From Abiotrophia sp965245735 (lineage in GTDB: Bacteria; Bacillota; Bacilli; Lactobacillales; Aerococcaceae), in assembly GCA_965245735.1 (NCBI GenBank), contig CBDFAX010000002.1, positions 1-64,000 of the forward strand: 64,000 bases of DNA, written 5' to 3'. Shown here one piece after another: positions 51,271-60,604 of the stretch (position 1 is its first letter; every line of letters starts with the position of its first letter). The notes beneath the pieces were generated by a model, which saw nothing but the letters and a program-made list of their open reading frames with translations, was not told the DNA's origin and made no database searches. The position numbers and the translations under genes were made by a program.

Positions 51271-51299
51271 AATATACGCATTTTTAGGTCCTTTGTCAA
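51271..51299 (-). promoter_or_regulatory. Promoter of the proS T-box transcript
   Basis: Minus strand TTGACA (51294-51299), 17 nt, TATATT (51271-51276). Confidence 0.8.
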
Positions 51300-51326
51300 G
51301 CTGTCTTCGACTGGCTTCTGGTATCA

Positions 51327-51357
51327 AAAAAGGTCCGGGACTGGCGTCCCTGGACCT
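51327..51357 (-). terminator. Terminator of lepB
   Basis: AGGTCCAGGGAC / GTCCCGGACCT stem followed by TTTTTT on the minus strand. Confidence 0.85.
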
Positions 51358-51364
51358 GACTCAC

Positions 51365-51967
51365 TTAGCGGTTCACAATTTGTCCCGCATCATTTAATTT
51401 ATATTTTTGCAAGAGGCCTAGGCGGTTTAAAGGCCAATAGCTGACATCGGCTTCCCCTTCAACCGTGTTGGCATCAATAAAACCAAAGGAACGGCCGTCC
51501 AGGGAGTTCTGGCGGTTGTCACCCAAGACGAAGTACTTACCTTCTGGCACTGTGCTAGCACCGGCTACTTGTGCTAGGGTGAAGTTTTGCGTGAAGTTGC
51601 CATTCGGATTGGCTGCTTGGTATTCCTTCACCTTCTCGGCTAAGTAAGGCTCGTCAGTAGCCACGCCATTGAGGTAGAGTTTATCGTCTCGTACTTCAAT
51701 GGTGTCACCTGGCACCCCAATGACACGCTTGATATAGCGTTTGCTAGGGTCGCTTGGCGCCTTAATAACTACCACATCGAAGCGCTCAATTTTGGCTAGC
51801 TTCCACATAAAGAGGCGTTCGTCATGTTGTAAAGTATAGTCCATAGAATGCCCATCCACACGGAAAGACTCCACCACAAAATGACGCAAGGCGAAAACCG
51901 CCGCCACCATAATAATTAAGTAAACCAGGAATTCTAAGACTTCCTTGGCAATTGCTTTGATATTCAT
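51365..51967 (-). CDS. lepB: Type I signal peptidase
   Basis: A protein of 200 residues. One N-terminal membrane segment (about 10-29) places the catalytic domain outside. The nucleophile Ser41 lies in DGHSMDYTL and the general base Lys80 in KRYIKRVIGVPGD; FVLGDNRQNSLDGRSFG near 155 is box E. It cuts signal peptides of Sec-exported proteins, for example the secreted proteins downstream of it. A TATAAT box lies at 51998-52003 upstream. Confidence 0.95.
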   Translation of the reverse strand: MNIKAIAKEVLEFLVYLIIMVAAVFALRHFVVESFRVDGHSMDYTLQHDERLFMWKLAKIERFDVVVIKAPSDPSKRYIKRVIGVPGDTIEVRDDKLYLNGVATDEPYLAEKVKEYQAANPNGNFTQNFTLAQVAGASTVPEGKYFVLGDNRQNSLDGRSFGFIDANTVEGEADVSYWPLNRLGLLQKYKLNDAGQIVNR

Positions 51968-52065
51968 ATTATCCCTCCAGGAATTATCTACCCCTTCATT
52001 ATACCTTAAGGCTTAGAGGACAAGCAATTCTGAGCACTTTTGACGCTAAAATAAATGCTAGACAA

Positions 52066-52092
52066 GAAAAAAGCTAGGACAAAGTCCTAGCC
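52066..52092 (-). terminator. Terminator of secreted paralogue A
   Basis: GGCTAGGAC / GTCCTAGC stem with an AAA loop followed by TTTTTTC on the minus strand. Confidence 0.85.
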
Positions 52093-52103
52093 TTCTAGCT
52101 TGC

Positions 52104-53018
52104 TTATTCTTCAGAAGATGAAGCGGAATTAGCATTGCTAGCCCCTGCTTCAGGTTCCTTGATATCAACTGGTTGGTTGTGGTTGCTTACAGTCACAGAG
52201 AAAGTAACATCCACTGTTTGTGGTGCGTCGTCGCCCTCAGCCAATTTAGGATTTACTTGAGCCACGTCTACATGAAGGACAAGGTTGAAAGCTTTGACGA
52301 AGTGAGTTTCTTTATCATAGCTTACTACCAAGCTAGGGTTCAATTCGAAGAACTTCTTGAAGTTGTCCGCCGTGAAGACCTTGCTGAAGCTATCTTCGCT
52401 AACGTTTTGACCTGCTTGTTTAGCTTGGTCTAAAGCCGCTTGTTGTAATTTCTTAAAGAGTGCTTCGTGATCTTGATAGAACTTAGCACCGTCAATGTTT
52501 TGTTTGAGGGAAAGTTGATACTCGTCATCCTTTGCCTCTACATTGAATAATTCAGAAAGAGCTGTATTAAATTCTTTGTCTAATTCAGAATTTGTCTTAG
52601 CTACTTCTAAAAACTTGGCATAAGCTTTTTGGAATTCTTGTTTGTTGATGGAAACATCTGATACATGCCAGTCATTGTCTCCTTCACGGAAGAAGGCTTT
52701 GGCACCTTTTACCACTGCCTCAAATTGGCCGTTGGTGGTTGGTGGCACTTGTAAATCAAGTTTACCTTGGAGCTCAGCATTCTTAACATCCACGTCACCT
52801 GTTAGGTTAGCCGTTAAACTACGTGGTGTAGTCTTAGTAGTACCAATAACGGACAGGCTAGATTCCAAGTGGAAAGTCTCCAACTTGAGTGCTGCTTCGT
52901 TGGCTTGGGTCATCAAATCAACGAAAGATGGCGCAGCATCTTGGGCTGCAGCGAAAGGTAATTGGCTAAAGAAAGCCAAGAGAACAACTAATACTTTGAC
53001 TAATTTTTTCATTTTCAT
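52104..53018 (-). CDS. Secreted protein of unknown function, paralogue A
   Basis: A protein of 304 residues with a type I signal peptide (about residues 1-25, FAAA) and no lipobox. The mature part is charged and alternates strands and helices, with FHLESSL near 48, the phrase FREGDNDWHVSDVSINKQEF near 108 and the block DGAKFYQDHEALFKKL near 172. The C-terminal tail is Ser/Ala/Glu rich. It is the first of three neighbouring genes sharing this plan (see 53215 and 54308). The shape recalls DUF6612/LppX-like exported proteins that hold a hydrophobic ligand in a beta-sheet half-barrel; this is a guess from pattern only. Confidence 0.7.
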   Translation of the reverse strand: MKMKKLVKVLVVLLAFFSQLPFAAAQDAAPSFVDLMTQANEAALKLETFHLESSLSVIGTTKTTPRSLTANLTGDVDVKNAELQGKLDLQVPPTTNGQFEAVVKGAKAFFREGDNDWHVSDVSINKQEFQKAYAKFLEVAKTNSELDKEFNTALSELFNVEAKDDEYQLSLKQNIDGAKFYQDHEALFKKLQQAALDQAKQAGQNVSEDSFSKVFTADNFKKFFELNPSLVVSYDKETHFVKAFNLVLHVDVAQVNPKLAEGDDAPQTVDVTFSVTVSNHNQPVDIKEPEAGASNANSASSSEE

Positions 53019-53180
53019 TCCTCCTCTTAGTCGCAGTTACATTCCAGGTTTTGCCTAGGCAAGCACCTGATAATATTATGCTAACACTTTAAGAGCCAGA
53101 CTTCAAGTCTTTACGCACAAAAAGTTAGACAAAAGTAGAATTTCTTTCGTTTCTTCTTTTTCTGCAGTCAAAAAGCCATT

Positions 53181-53206
53181 AAAAAAGCACCCCTAAGGGT
53201 GCTTTT
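53181..53206 (-). terminator. Terminator of secreted paralogue B
   Basis: AAAAGCACCC / GGGTGCTTTT hairpin, 9 bp past the stop. Confidence 0.85.
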
Positions 53207-53214
53207 ATGACGGA

Positions 53215-54087
53215 TTAGTGGTTTTCTAATTCGATTGGTTGGTTGTAGTCTTTAGCTTCTAAGTTAGCTTGTACAGATACTTTACCTGGTGCGCCTTGAG
53301 CTGATTGAGCTGGCAAGAAGTCAGCAGGGTTCAAGTTTACATCAAGAGTCACCTTAGATACTAAGAAAGTAGATTTGTTGTAACGAACTTCTACTTTAGG
53401 GTTTGATGCAAAGAATTTTTCCATGGTTTCTGCACTGAAGAGCTTGTCGTAGGTTGCTTTTTGTTGATCAGATACAGATTGGCCGTTCGCTTCTGCTTGT
53501 TTCAAGACTTGTTCTTTAACGCGAGCGAAGGTTTCTTTGTTATCTTCGAAGAATTTCTTCCCGTCGATACCTTGTTTGAGGGCGTAAACATAGTCTTCGC
53601 CGTCTTCCTTCACTTCGAAGTATTGACCTAAAGTAGCTTCTTGTTCAGGAGTTAAGTCCTTGTAAGCTGCTTGCAAGCCGTTTTGGAGAGCTGTCTTGAA
53701 TTGGTTGCGTTGTGCAGAGAAGTCTGCCTTTGTCCATTCCTTATCGCCAGTTTGAGTTGATAAGGTGTCATCTTTCAATTGGAAAGCTTGTTTTTGAGCG
53801 TTTGGAGACAATTGGCTCGCAACTTCAATTTTACCTTCACCTTGAACGTTTTCTACGTCTAATTCAGTTTCAAAGTTTACGTTAGCAACGTTTACTTTAG
53901 TCCCGTTTTGGTCAAAAGCAACAGCTAAGTCACCTTTCAATTCTACAGACTTCACAGTCTTCAAAGCTGCGTCTGCTTTGCTGAAGAGTTCATTTAAACC
54001 TACAGCGTGAGCAGTAGTAGCAGGGGTAGTAGCGAATACAGTAGCAGCAACAGCTGTTACAGCAAAAAATTTCTTGATGGATTTCAT
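53215..54087 (-). CDS. Secreted protein of unknown function, paralogue B
   Basis: A protein of 290 residues. Three ATG codons in a row follow AAAGGAG; the third (54087) has the best spacing. Signal peptide to about residue 28 (AHA), no lipobox. It shares with A and C the order: N-terminal helix (LFSKADAALKTVKSVELKGDL), a W-containing strand (TGDKEWTKADFSAQRNQF), the block DGKKFFEDNKETFARV, and KFFASNPKVEVRYNKS near 225. It lacks the acidic tail of A and C. It has its own terminator, so it can be made separately. Confidence 0.7.
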   Translation of the reverse strand: MKSIKKFFAVTAVAATVFATTPATTAHAVGLNELFSKADAALKTVKSVELKGDLAVAFDQNGTKVNVANVNFETELDVENVQGEGKIEVASQLSPNAQKQAFQLKDDTLSTQTGDKEWTKADFSAQRNQFKTALQNGLQAAYKDLTPEQEATLGQYFEVKEDGEDYVYALKQGIDGKKFFEDNKETFARVKEQVLKQAEANGQSVSDQQKATYDKLFSAETMEKFFASNPKVEVRYNKSTFLVSKVTLDVNLNPADFLPAQSAQGAPGKVSVQANLEAKDYNQPIELENH

Positions 54088-54270
54088 CATCATTCTCCTT
54101 TACGTAAAAGATTTTACATGTTCCTATTATAACGCGCTCAGCTTAAATTACAACCAAAAGCCCTCGATTTCATATAAATTTCATACTTTAGACCGAGAAA
54201 AAGCCCATTATTCCGAACAAATCCTAGGCTCTAAAGCGGGGAAAGTTCGCCCTTCGCTGACGACCCCACC

Positions 54271-54295
54271 AAAAAAGCAGCCCCTTGGGGCTGCT
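54271..54295 (-). terminator. Terminator of secreted paralogue C
   Basis: AGCAGCCCC / GGGGCTGCT stem followed by TTTTTT on the minus strand. Confidence 0.85.
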
Positions 54296-54307
54296 AGAAA
54301 AATGTCC

Positions 54308-55285
54308 TTATTCTGAAACAGAACTTGAAGAGTTGTCTTCACTTGATTCTGTCATGCGACTTGAATCAGGCTCTGAACCAGGTAATTTTTCTTCTGGCAC
54401 TCTAATCTCGCGGCTTTCGTTGAAGCCGTCGAAGGTCATTTCTGCATTGTAGTAGAAGCTATAGAGACCAAATTGTTCAACTTCTTTGCTATCTAGGAAG
54501 TCTGTGAAGCGTAAGGTCACTTCCACCTTATAAGATGTCACCAGGTAGCTATCCTTAGCAAAGTGAACTTCATAAACCGGCTTGCTTTCCAAGAACTTGC
54601 TTAGGGTTTCAGCACTGTAGAAACGTTCAACTTGCGCCTTGTAGCTTGGCGATACCTTTTCGCCACGCTCTTCCATCTCATCATAGATTCGTTGCTTGAA
54701 TTCATCCAAAGCAGCCTTGTTATCATCAAAGAGCTTCTTGGCATCAATATCATCGCGCAGGCTAATGACATACTCGCTATCTGTCTCTGTGAGTTTGAAA
54801 ATTTGCTTGATTAGCTCATCATGTTGCGCTAAAGCCTTAACGACTTCGTCTTTAGCAGGGAAGTTGAAGCCTTCACGCTCTAAAGTTTTCTTCAAATCAG
54901 CTTTTTCCGCGCTAGTATCATCCACTTGGGCGATACGATCATCAATTTCATAGAAGGTTTGATTATCCTTGACACCCCAACGAACATTGCGGAATTGGGG
55001 AAGGAAAATTGAATCAATGACCATTTTCAGATCAACGTTTAGGTTTTGGATATCAACAAAACCATCGACTTGCACTTGGCCTAGGTCCATATGTTGGGTC
55101 TGACGATCAATGGCAGCCTTGAGCGTCCCTTGGGTGTGGAAGCTCTTGAGGCCACGGTAGGCTTCATAGCTACGGCCTAAAAGTTCAGAGATTGCTAAAT
55201 CTTCCGCTTGTACTTTAGGTAAAGAGACGAAAATCAGGGTCAGGGCCATCAAAAGAGCGGCCATTTTCTTGAAGAATTGTTTCAT
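54308..55285 (-). CDS. Secreted protein of unknown function, paralogue C
   Basis: A protein of 325 residues with a signal peptide to about residue 27 (VQA) and no lipobox. Shared features are the N-terminal LLGRSYEAYRGLKSFHTQGTL, the block DAKKLFDDNKAALDEF near 190, and KFLESKPVYEVHFAKDSY near 230. The tail is Ser/Glu/Asp rich (about the last 35 residues). It is the most diverged of the three. It lies 31 bp downstream of prs on the same strand and may be read through from the glmU-prs transcript. Confidence 0.7.
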   Translation of the reverse strand: MKQFFKKMAALLMALTLIFVSLPKVQAEDLAISELLGRSYEAYRGLKSFHTQGTLKAAIDRQTQHMDLGQVQVDGFVDIQNLNVDLKMVIDSIFLPQFRNVRWGVKDNQTFYEIDDRIAQVDDTSAEKADLKKTLEREGFNFPAKDEVVKALAQHDELIKQIFKLTETDSEYVISLRDDIDAKKLFDDNKAALDEFKQRIYDEMEERGEKVSPSYKAQVERFYSAETLSKFLESKPVYEVHFAKDSYLVTSYKVEVTLRFTDFLDSKEVEQFGLYSFYYNAEMTFDGFNESREIRVPEEKLPGSEPDSSRMTESSEDNSSSSVSE

Positions 55286-55315
55286 GGGGTTCTTCCTTTC
55301 TAGACTGGAATAGGA

Positions 55316-56311
55316 TTAGTCTTCCTTGCTTAAATCTTCCAACTTGAATTTTTCTTGGAAGAGTGGACTTACTGAACGGTTTTCGTGGATACGCTTGATG
55401 GCTTCCCCGACTAAGTTGCCGACAGAAATCGTTTGAAGTTTGTCTAAATGGCGACCTTCTGGTTGTTGGATAGAGTCGGTCACGATGACTTCTTTGATTT
55501 CAGATTCATCTAAGCGCTCGACAGCTGGGCCAGATAGGACAGCGTGGGTGCAGCAGGCATAAACGGCGTCGGCACCCTTATCTAGGAGGGCTGCTGCCGC
55601 CAAGGTAATGGTCCCTGCGGTATCAATCATGTCATCGATAATGATACATTGCTTGCCTGCCACATCCCCGATAATGTTCATGACTTCAGAAACGTTAGGA
55701 CGCGGACGGCGTTTGTCGATAATGGCAATCGGTGACTTGAGGAAGTCGGCCAACTTACGGGCCCGCACTACCCCACCGTGGTCAGGAGAAACGACCACGA
55801 CATCCTCCCCGAAGAGGCCTTTTTCTAAGAAATGGTCAGCCAAGAGTGGCACCCCAATTAAGTGGTCCACTGGGATATCGAAGAAGCCTTGAATTTGCGG
55901 TGCATGCAAGTCTAAGGTTAAGACACGGTCTGCCCCGGCAATGGTAATCATATTAGCAACTAATTTAGCGGTAATTGGTTCACGCGACTGAGCCTTACGT
56001 TCTTGACGCGCGTAGCCGTAGTAAGGCATCACCACGTTAATGGTCTTGGCACTTGCTCGGCGTAAAGCATCAATCATAATCAAGAGTTCCATCAAGTTGT
56101 CGTTGACTGGGTCAGAAGTCGACTGCACGATGTAGACGTGCGCCCCCCGAATACTTTCTTCCACGTTGACCTTGACTTCACCGTCTGAAAAACGCGAAAT
56201 ACTAATTTTCCCTAGCTCCAGACCAACTGCCTCTGCAATCTTCTCTGCCAAAGGACGGTTTGAACTCAAAGAGAAAATCTTCAACTTCGGATCTTTATAA
56301 TGTTTACCCAC
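55316..56311 (-). CDS. prs: Ribose-phosphate pyrophosphokinase
   Basis: A protein of 331 residues. It opens with LKIFSLSSNRPLAEKIAEAVG; the PRPP loop reads CIIIDDMIDTAGTI near 225, and DLHAPQIQGFFDIPVDHL near 135 is another family block. It makes PRPP from ribose-5-phosphate and ATP for purine, pyrimidine, NAD and His/Trp synthesis. It lies 18 bp after glmU, as in Bacillus (gcaD-prs). A C-terminal tail extends a little beyond the usual end. Confidence 0.97.
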   Translation of the reverse strand: MGKHYKDPKLKIFSLSSNRPLAEKIAEAVGLELGKISISRFSDGEVKVNVEESIRGAHVYIVQSTSDPVNDNLMELLIMIDALRRASAKTINVVMPYYGYARQERKAQSREPITAKLVANMITIAGADRVLTLDLHAPQIQGFFDIPVDHLIGVPLLADHFLEKGLFGEDVVVVSPDHGGVVRARKLADFLKSPIAIIDKRRPRPNVSEVMNIIGDVAGKQCIIIDDMIDTAGTITLAAAALLDKGADAVYACCTHAVLSGPAVERLDESEIKEVIVTDSIQQPEGRHLDKLQTISVGNLVGEAIKRIHENRSVSPLFQEKFKLEDLSKED

Positions 56312-56329
56312 AATGGTTCCTCCTAAAAA

Positions 56330-57700
56330 TTACTTTTTGCTAAATTTTTGCCAATAGTTGGGAATGTTATCTTGCTTGACACGAGAAATAGCCAAGGCTT
56401 GATCTGGCACATCGCGTGTCACGGTTGTGCCCGCTGCGATAAAGGTTTGGTCACCAATCTTAACTGGTGAGACAATGTTGGCATTACAGCCAATAAAGGC
56501 TTGGTCACCTACGGTCGAACGATGCTTCTTCTTACCATCATAGTTGACGAAGATGGTCCCGCAACCGATATTGATATCACGACCTAGGTCAGCATCGCCA
56601 ATATAGGTTAGGTGGCCAGACTTGACGCCTGCCCCTAAAGTAGAGTTCTTAACTTCGACGAAGTTGCCGATATGAACATCTTGGCCTAGGTGGCTATTTG
56701 GCCGTAGGTGGGCAAATGGCCCAACAGTCGCGCCAGTGGCGACAGTCGAAGACTCGATAACGGATTGGGTCACAGAGACACCGTCTGCCAATTGGCTGTC
56801 ATGGATTTCCGTATTGGCCCCGATTTGACACTGAGCTCCAATCCGGGTTTGACCCTTGAGGCTGACATTGGCTTCCAGAATGGTATCTGGACCAATGACC
56901 ACATCGGCTTCAATATAAGTTGAAGCTGGGTCAACCATAGTCACACCTTGGCGCATATGATATTCATTAATGCGGCGGCGCATAGATTGGGTCGCTTCCG
57001 CTAGGGCTACTCGGTCATTAACCCCAATGGCTTCGGTCTCATCTGCCATGACATAGGCAGCCACGGTCCGTCCTGCTTGACGGGCTAGGGCAATGACATC
57101 CGGCAAGTAATATTCGCCTTGGGCATTGTCGTTACCCACACGTTTGAGACAATCAAACAATAATTGATTGTCGAAGACATAGGTCCCGGTGTTGAATTCA
57201 CGAATCAGCGCCTCTTGCTCTGTGGCATCCTTCTGTTCCACAATCTTCAGAACTTGACCCTCAGGGTCACGAACAATCCGTCCGTAACCTGTCGCATCTT
57301 CGGTGACAGCGGTCAAAATGGTTGCTCCTGCCCCTTGAGCTTGGTGATAGTCAAAAAGGGCCGATAAAGTCTCAGCAGTCAAGAGTGGCGTATCACCACA
57401 AATCACCAAGGTGCTGCCCGCTAAATGTCCCAAAGCACTTTCTGCCTGTAGGACTGCGTGACCTGTCCCTAGTTGTTCTGCCTGTAAGGCATAGCTAGAC
57501 TTATCGCCCAAGTAGGCTTGTACAGCTTCCGCTCCATGCCCCACGATGGTGACGATTTGGTTGACGCCACTGGCTTCAACTGCTCGCACCACATGGGCCA
57601 CCATAGGCAAACCACACACTGGGTGTAGGACCTTGTAGAGGGAAGATTTCATTCGTGTGCCCTTCCCTGCAGCTAGAATGACTGCCATCCGATTCTCCAT
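56330..57700 (-). CDS. glmU: Bifunctional GlcNAc-1-P uridylyltransferase / GlcN-1-P acetyltransferase
   Basis: A protein of 456 residues. The N-terminal uridylyltransferase half starts AVILAAGKGTRMKSSLYKV, with GDTPLL near 100. From about residue 250 a left-handed beta helix of hexapeptide repeats forms the acetyltransferase half, with FVNYDGKKKHRSTVGD near 385. It makes UDP-GlcNAc for wall synthesis from the product of GlmM. In Bacillus the same gene (gcaD) lies with purR and prs as here. Confidence 0.97.
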   Translation of the reverse strand: MENRMAVILAAGKGTRMKSSLYKVLHPVCGLPMVAHVVRAVEASGVNQIVTIVGHGAEAVQAYLGDKSSYALQAEQLGTGHAVLQAESALGHLAGSTLVICGDTPLLTAETLSALFDYHQAQGAGATILTAVTEDATGYGRIVRDPEGQVLKIVEQKDATEQEALIREFNTGTYVFDNQLLFDCLKRVGNDNAQGEYYLPDVIALARQAGRTVAAYVMADETEAIGVNDRVALAEATQSMRRRINEYHMRQGVTMVDPASTYIEADVVIGPDTILEANVSLKGQTRIGAQCQIGANTEIHDSQLADGVSVTQSVIESSTVATGATVGPFAHLRPNSHLGQDVHIGNFVEVKNSTLGAGVKSGHLTYIGDADLGRDINIGCGTIFVNYDGKKKHRSTVGDQAFIGCNANIVSPVKIGDQTFIAAGTTVTRDVPDQALAISRVKQDNIPNYWQKFSKK

Positions 57701-57826
57701 TCATCATACTCCTTTACTTACTACGTACGACATGGCACGTTAATTTCGTAATCTACCGATACTATTATACCGATTTCAGGCGCAGATATCCAATCGAATT
57801 ATCATTTTTTATCAATTTGTCATTTT

Positions 57827-58702
57827 CTAGTGGAGGGAAGTGGTGAAAGGCTCGAAAGCCTGGTCTTGGAAGAAGCTACCAGGTTCTGTATAGAGCTCAA
57901 AATGTTCAATTTCTGGGTTATAGACCATTTGAATTTTCATCAAGGACTCGTGAGGTGGTAATTTTTGCTTCTCTTGGTCAGTATTCTCAGCAAAGACACA
58001 GACACCGGCTAGCTGGCACTCAAATTCATCCAGCATGGACAGGAGGCCAAAGATAGTCCCACCATTGCGGAGGAAGTCATCCACCACTAAGACCTTGCTC
58101 TTAGGCGCTAGGGCTAGTTTGGATAATTCCATCTTGTTGACAGTTTGCAGGGACCCAGATAGGTAGCTAATGGAAATGGTTGACCCTTCGGCGTCACGTG
58201 AGTCACGACGCACCACCACATGCGGGACATTGAGATAGCGGGCAACAGCGACGGCCAAGCCAATCCCCTTGGTCTCGATAGTCATAACGGCATCCACGCC
58301 ACTCTGTTGATAGCGCGAAGCAATGAGCTTACCTAGGCGGTTCAAAATATCTGAGTCTTGCAAGACATCGCCCATATAAATATAGTTACCAGGCAAGACC
58401 CGTTTGCCTGACTGCATTTTCTTAGCTACGCGCTGGAAGAGGTCCTTCAAATCACGGTCTTGAATCGTCGGGTAGAAGATAATACCACCAGATACCCCAG
58501 CCACTGTGCGAATGTCCCCAAGGTCATTTTCTTGGAAGACATCGCGAACAAAATTGATGTCTTCACTGATTGAGGACTTGGCAGAATCAAAGTAATCTGC
58601 AAAGAAGGACAAGGTGACTAGCTGATTGGGATGTTCCATTAAATACTGGCAGATGAATACAATTCGATGATTGCGTTTAAATTTCTTGGCTTCTACACCC
58701 AT
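57827..58702 (-). CDS. purR: Purine operon repressor PurR
   Basis: A protein of 291 residues. The N-terminal winged helix covers about residues 5-75 (HRIVFICQYLMEHPNQLVTL). The C-terminal part has the phosphoribosyltransferase fold with the PRPP loop VLVVDDFLRNGGTIFG near 205. PurR of Gram-positive bacteria represses purine synthesis genes and releases DNA on binding PRPP, made by the neighbouring prs. A TGATATAAT promoter lies near 58732. It heads the purR-glmU-prs group, though the 126-bp gap to glmU may hold another promoter. Confidence 0.95.
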   Translation of the reverse strand: MGVEAKKFKRNHRIVFICQYLMEHPNQLVTLSFFADYFDSAKSSISEDINFVRDVFQENDLGDIRTVAGVSGGIIFYPTIQDRDLKDLFQRVAKKMQSGKRVLPGNYIYMGDVLQDSDILNRLGKLIASRYQQSGVDAVMTIETKGIGLAVAVARYLNVPHVVVRRDSRDAEGSTISISYLSGSLQTVNKMELSKLALAPKSKVLVVDDFLRNGGTIFGLLSMLDEFECQLAGVCVFAENTDQEKQKLPPHESLMKIQMVYNPEIEHFELYTEPGSFFQDQAFEPFTTSLH

Positions 58703-58956
58703 GATTCACAACTCCTTTTTGGTTTAACTTTATTATATCAGAAACTAGAACGTTTTCCATAGTTGTTTTTCACAATATTCGTCTTTCTGATTTTTTTACC
58801 GCCGAAAGGTCTAGACATGGTCATGCCCTAGCTATTAGTATCTTTATGTGAAAGACGGTAAGAGGCAGGCAATTCCACTTACTTTTTGCCCGCAATATGT
58901 AAGGCGCTTGTTTATCATTAATTATTACATAATTGTTTTATCTTTTGTGCAAATAA

Positions 58957-58990
58957 AAAGCGGCCGAGCCAAGGACTCAGCCACTTTTCT
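58957..58990 (-). terminator. Terminator of adcCB
   Basis: GTGGCTGAG / CTCGGCCGC imperfect stem followed by TTTTTATTT on the minus strand. The rest of 58738-58956 shows nothing beyond AT-rich sequence. Confidence 0.65.
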
Positions 58991-58998
58991 TGCCTATA

Positions 58999-59820
58999 TT
59001 AAGCTCTACTCCGCCACCAGCTAAGTAGGCCCTGGACCAGAGAAATCACGACAAATAAGATCACAAAACCTAGGGTAATGGAAGCCCCTGGCGGTGTATT
59101 CAGATGATAAGAGGCCATCAAACCGGCGATAATCCCTACCACATTAATGACAAAGCCAATCAAGATAGTCTGTCTGAAACTTGAGGACAGCTTAATGGCA
59201 GTCGCGGCCGGAATAACAATGAGGGCAGATACCAGTAAGGCCCCCACAATCGGCATCATGACACTAATGGCCACCCCTGTCACGACAGACAGCAGAATAG
59301 ACATGAACTTAACAGGCAGACCCGCCGTATGCGCCGTTGCTTCATCAAAACTCATAACATAGAGGGGGCGACGGAAGAGCAGATAAAGGGCTAGGACAAT
59401 GCCCGCTAGGACCGCCAAGAGAATTACCTCTTGAGGTGAAATCAAAATAATAGAACCGAAAAGGAATTGTTCAATCTTAAAGTTAGAAGCGTTGCGGTTA
59501 AGATTCATCAGCACCAAGGCCACCGACATACCACCCGCCATCATAATGGCGACTGACACTTCAGAGAAGTCCCGGTAAATAAGCCGCAAATATTCTAACA
59601 AGACGGAGGCCACAATGACGACTAGGAGGGTGGTTACCGTCGGGCTAACCCGTAAAATCATCCCCAAGGCTACCCCCGCTAAGGAAATATGGGACAAGGT
59701 ATCGGCCATCATGGATTGACGCTTCAAAATCAGCAAAAGGCCGATAATGGGCGTGATACAGGATATAGCCAGGCCGGCTAGGAGTGCGCGTTGGATGAAG
59801 TCAAGCTGAAACATCTCCAT
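58999..59820 (-). CDS. adcB: Zinc ABC transporter permease
   Basis: A protein of 273 residues with about eight membrane segments of the ABC-3 family. Blocks are MADTLSHISLAGVALG near 37, the family signature with conserved His, and DEATAHTAGLPVKF near 158, which faces the ATPase. It imports zinc (or manganese) together with AdcC and AdcA. The 43-bp overlap with adcC shows tight coupling. The binding-protein gene adcA lies upstream with its own promoter and terminator. Confidence 0.9.
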   Translation of the reverse strand: MEMFQLDFIQRALLAGLAISCITPIIGLLLILKRQSMMADTLSHISLAGVALGMILRVSPTVTTLLVVIVASVLLEYLRLIYRDFSEVSVAIMMAGGMSVALVLMNLNRNASNFKIEQFLFGSIILISPQEVILLAVLAGIVLALYLLFRRPLYVMSFDEATAHTAGLPVKFMSILLSVVTGVAISVMMPIVGALLVSALIVIPAATAIKLSSSFRQTILIGFVINVVGIIAGLMASYHLNTPPGASITLGFVILFVVISLVQGLLSWWRSRA

Positions 59821-60473
59821 GGGGTTCCCTCCTCTCTCACTAGTCTAATTTCCCGGGTATAAAAACCTTCAATTTCTTGGTCGGCATGGGTCACCATGAG
59901 AATGGACTTGCCGTGATGTTTACAGGCATGACGTAAGAGTCGGTAGAAGGCCCGCCGGGACTCAATATCCATACCGGTGGTTGGCTCATCTAAGACGAAG
60001 AAGTCCGGATCAGTTGCGAAGACCCGCGCTAGGCAGATACGTTGCTTCTGACCGCCTGACAATTCTCCAATTTTCTTATGGCGCAAATGGCTCATGCCGA
60101 CAGCCGATAGGGCACGATCCACGTGTTCCTTGTCATGGGCGTCTAAACGCTTGAACCAGCGCCCCTTTGGATAGCGGCCGGACTCGACAAACTCCTGAAC
60201 TCGGCTAGGGAAGCCGGCATTAAAAGAGTTGACGTTCTGTGGCACATAGCCGATAGACAAGGGCTTGCCTAGGGCATTAGTCTTAGCAATCGTGACCGTG
60301 CCTGACGCTGGTTTAAGTAGGCCTAGGATATTCTTCAAGAGGGTGGACTTGGCCGCCCCATTTTCCCCGGTCAGAATGACGAACTCGCCGGGGTTGACTT
60401 CAAAGTTTACTTCATTAAGGACCTTCTCCCGATCATAGTAGAAGGAGAGGTTTTTGACACTGACTAGGGTCAT
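59778..60473 (-). CDS. adcC: Zinc ABC transporter ATP-binding protein
   Basis: A protein of 231 residues. Walker A reads GENGAAKST at about 36-44, with Ala in place of the second-last Gly, a variation typical of AdcC-type zinc ATPases. The ABC signature is LSGGQKQR near 138 and Walker B FFVLDEPTTG near 160. The H-loop His lies in MVTHAD. It powers AdcB. A TATAAT box (60588-60593) and an inverted repeat (60548-60570) lie upstream. Confidence 0.92.
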   Translation of the reverse strand: MTLVSVKNLSFYYDREKVLNEVNFEVNPGEFVILTGENGAAKSTLLKNILGLLKPASGTVTIAKTNALGKPLSIGYVPQNVNSFNAGFPSRVQEFVESGRYPKGRWFKRLDAHDKEHVDRALSAVGMSHLRHKKIGELSGGQKQRICLARVFATDPDFFVLDEPTTGMDIESRRAFYRLLRHACKHHGKSILMVTHADQEIEGFYTREIRLVREEGTPWRCFSLTSSNAHS

Positions 60474-60547
60474 GACTTGCCTCCTTGGCAGATAATTTGC
60501 TGGCTAAAAAGGTCCCTCCTGCTAGGCGGGACTCAAACGATCGCGTT

Positions 60548-60570
60548 GCAATTAATTGGATAGTAATTGC
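60548..60570. promoter_or_regulatory. Inverted repeat in the adcC leader
   Basis: GCAATTA, 9 nt, TAATTGC, perfect arms. It lies 18 bp downstream of the -10 (60588-60593), where a zinc-dependent repressor could bind. Confidence 0.5.
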
Positions 60571-60604
60571 TACACTTGACTCCTCCTATTATAGACCACT
60601 TAGG

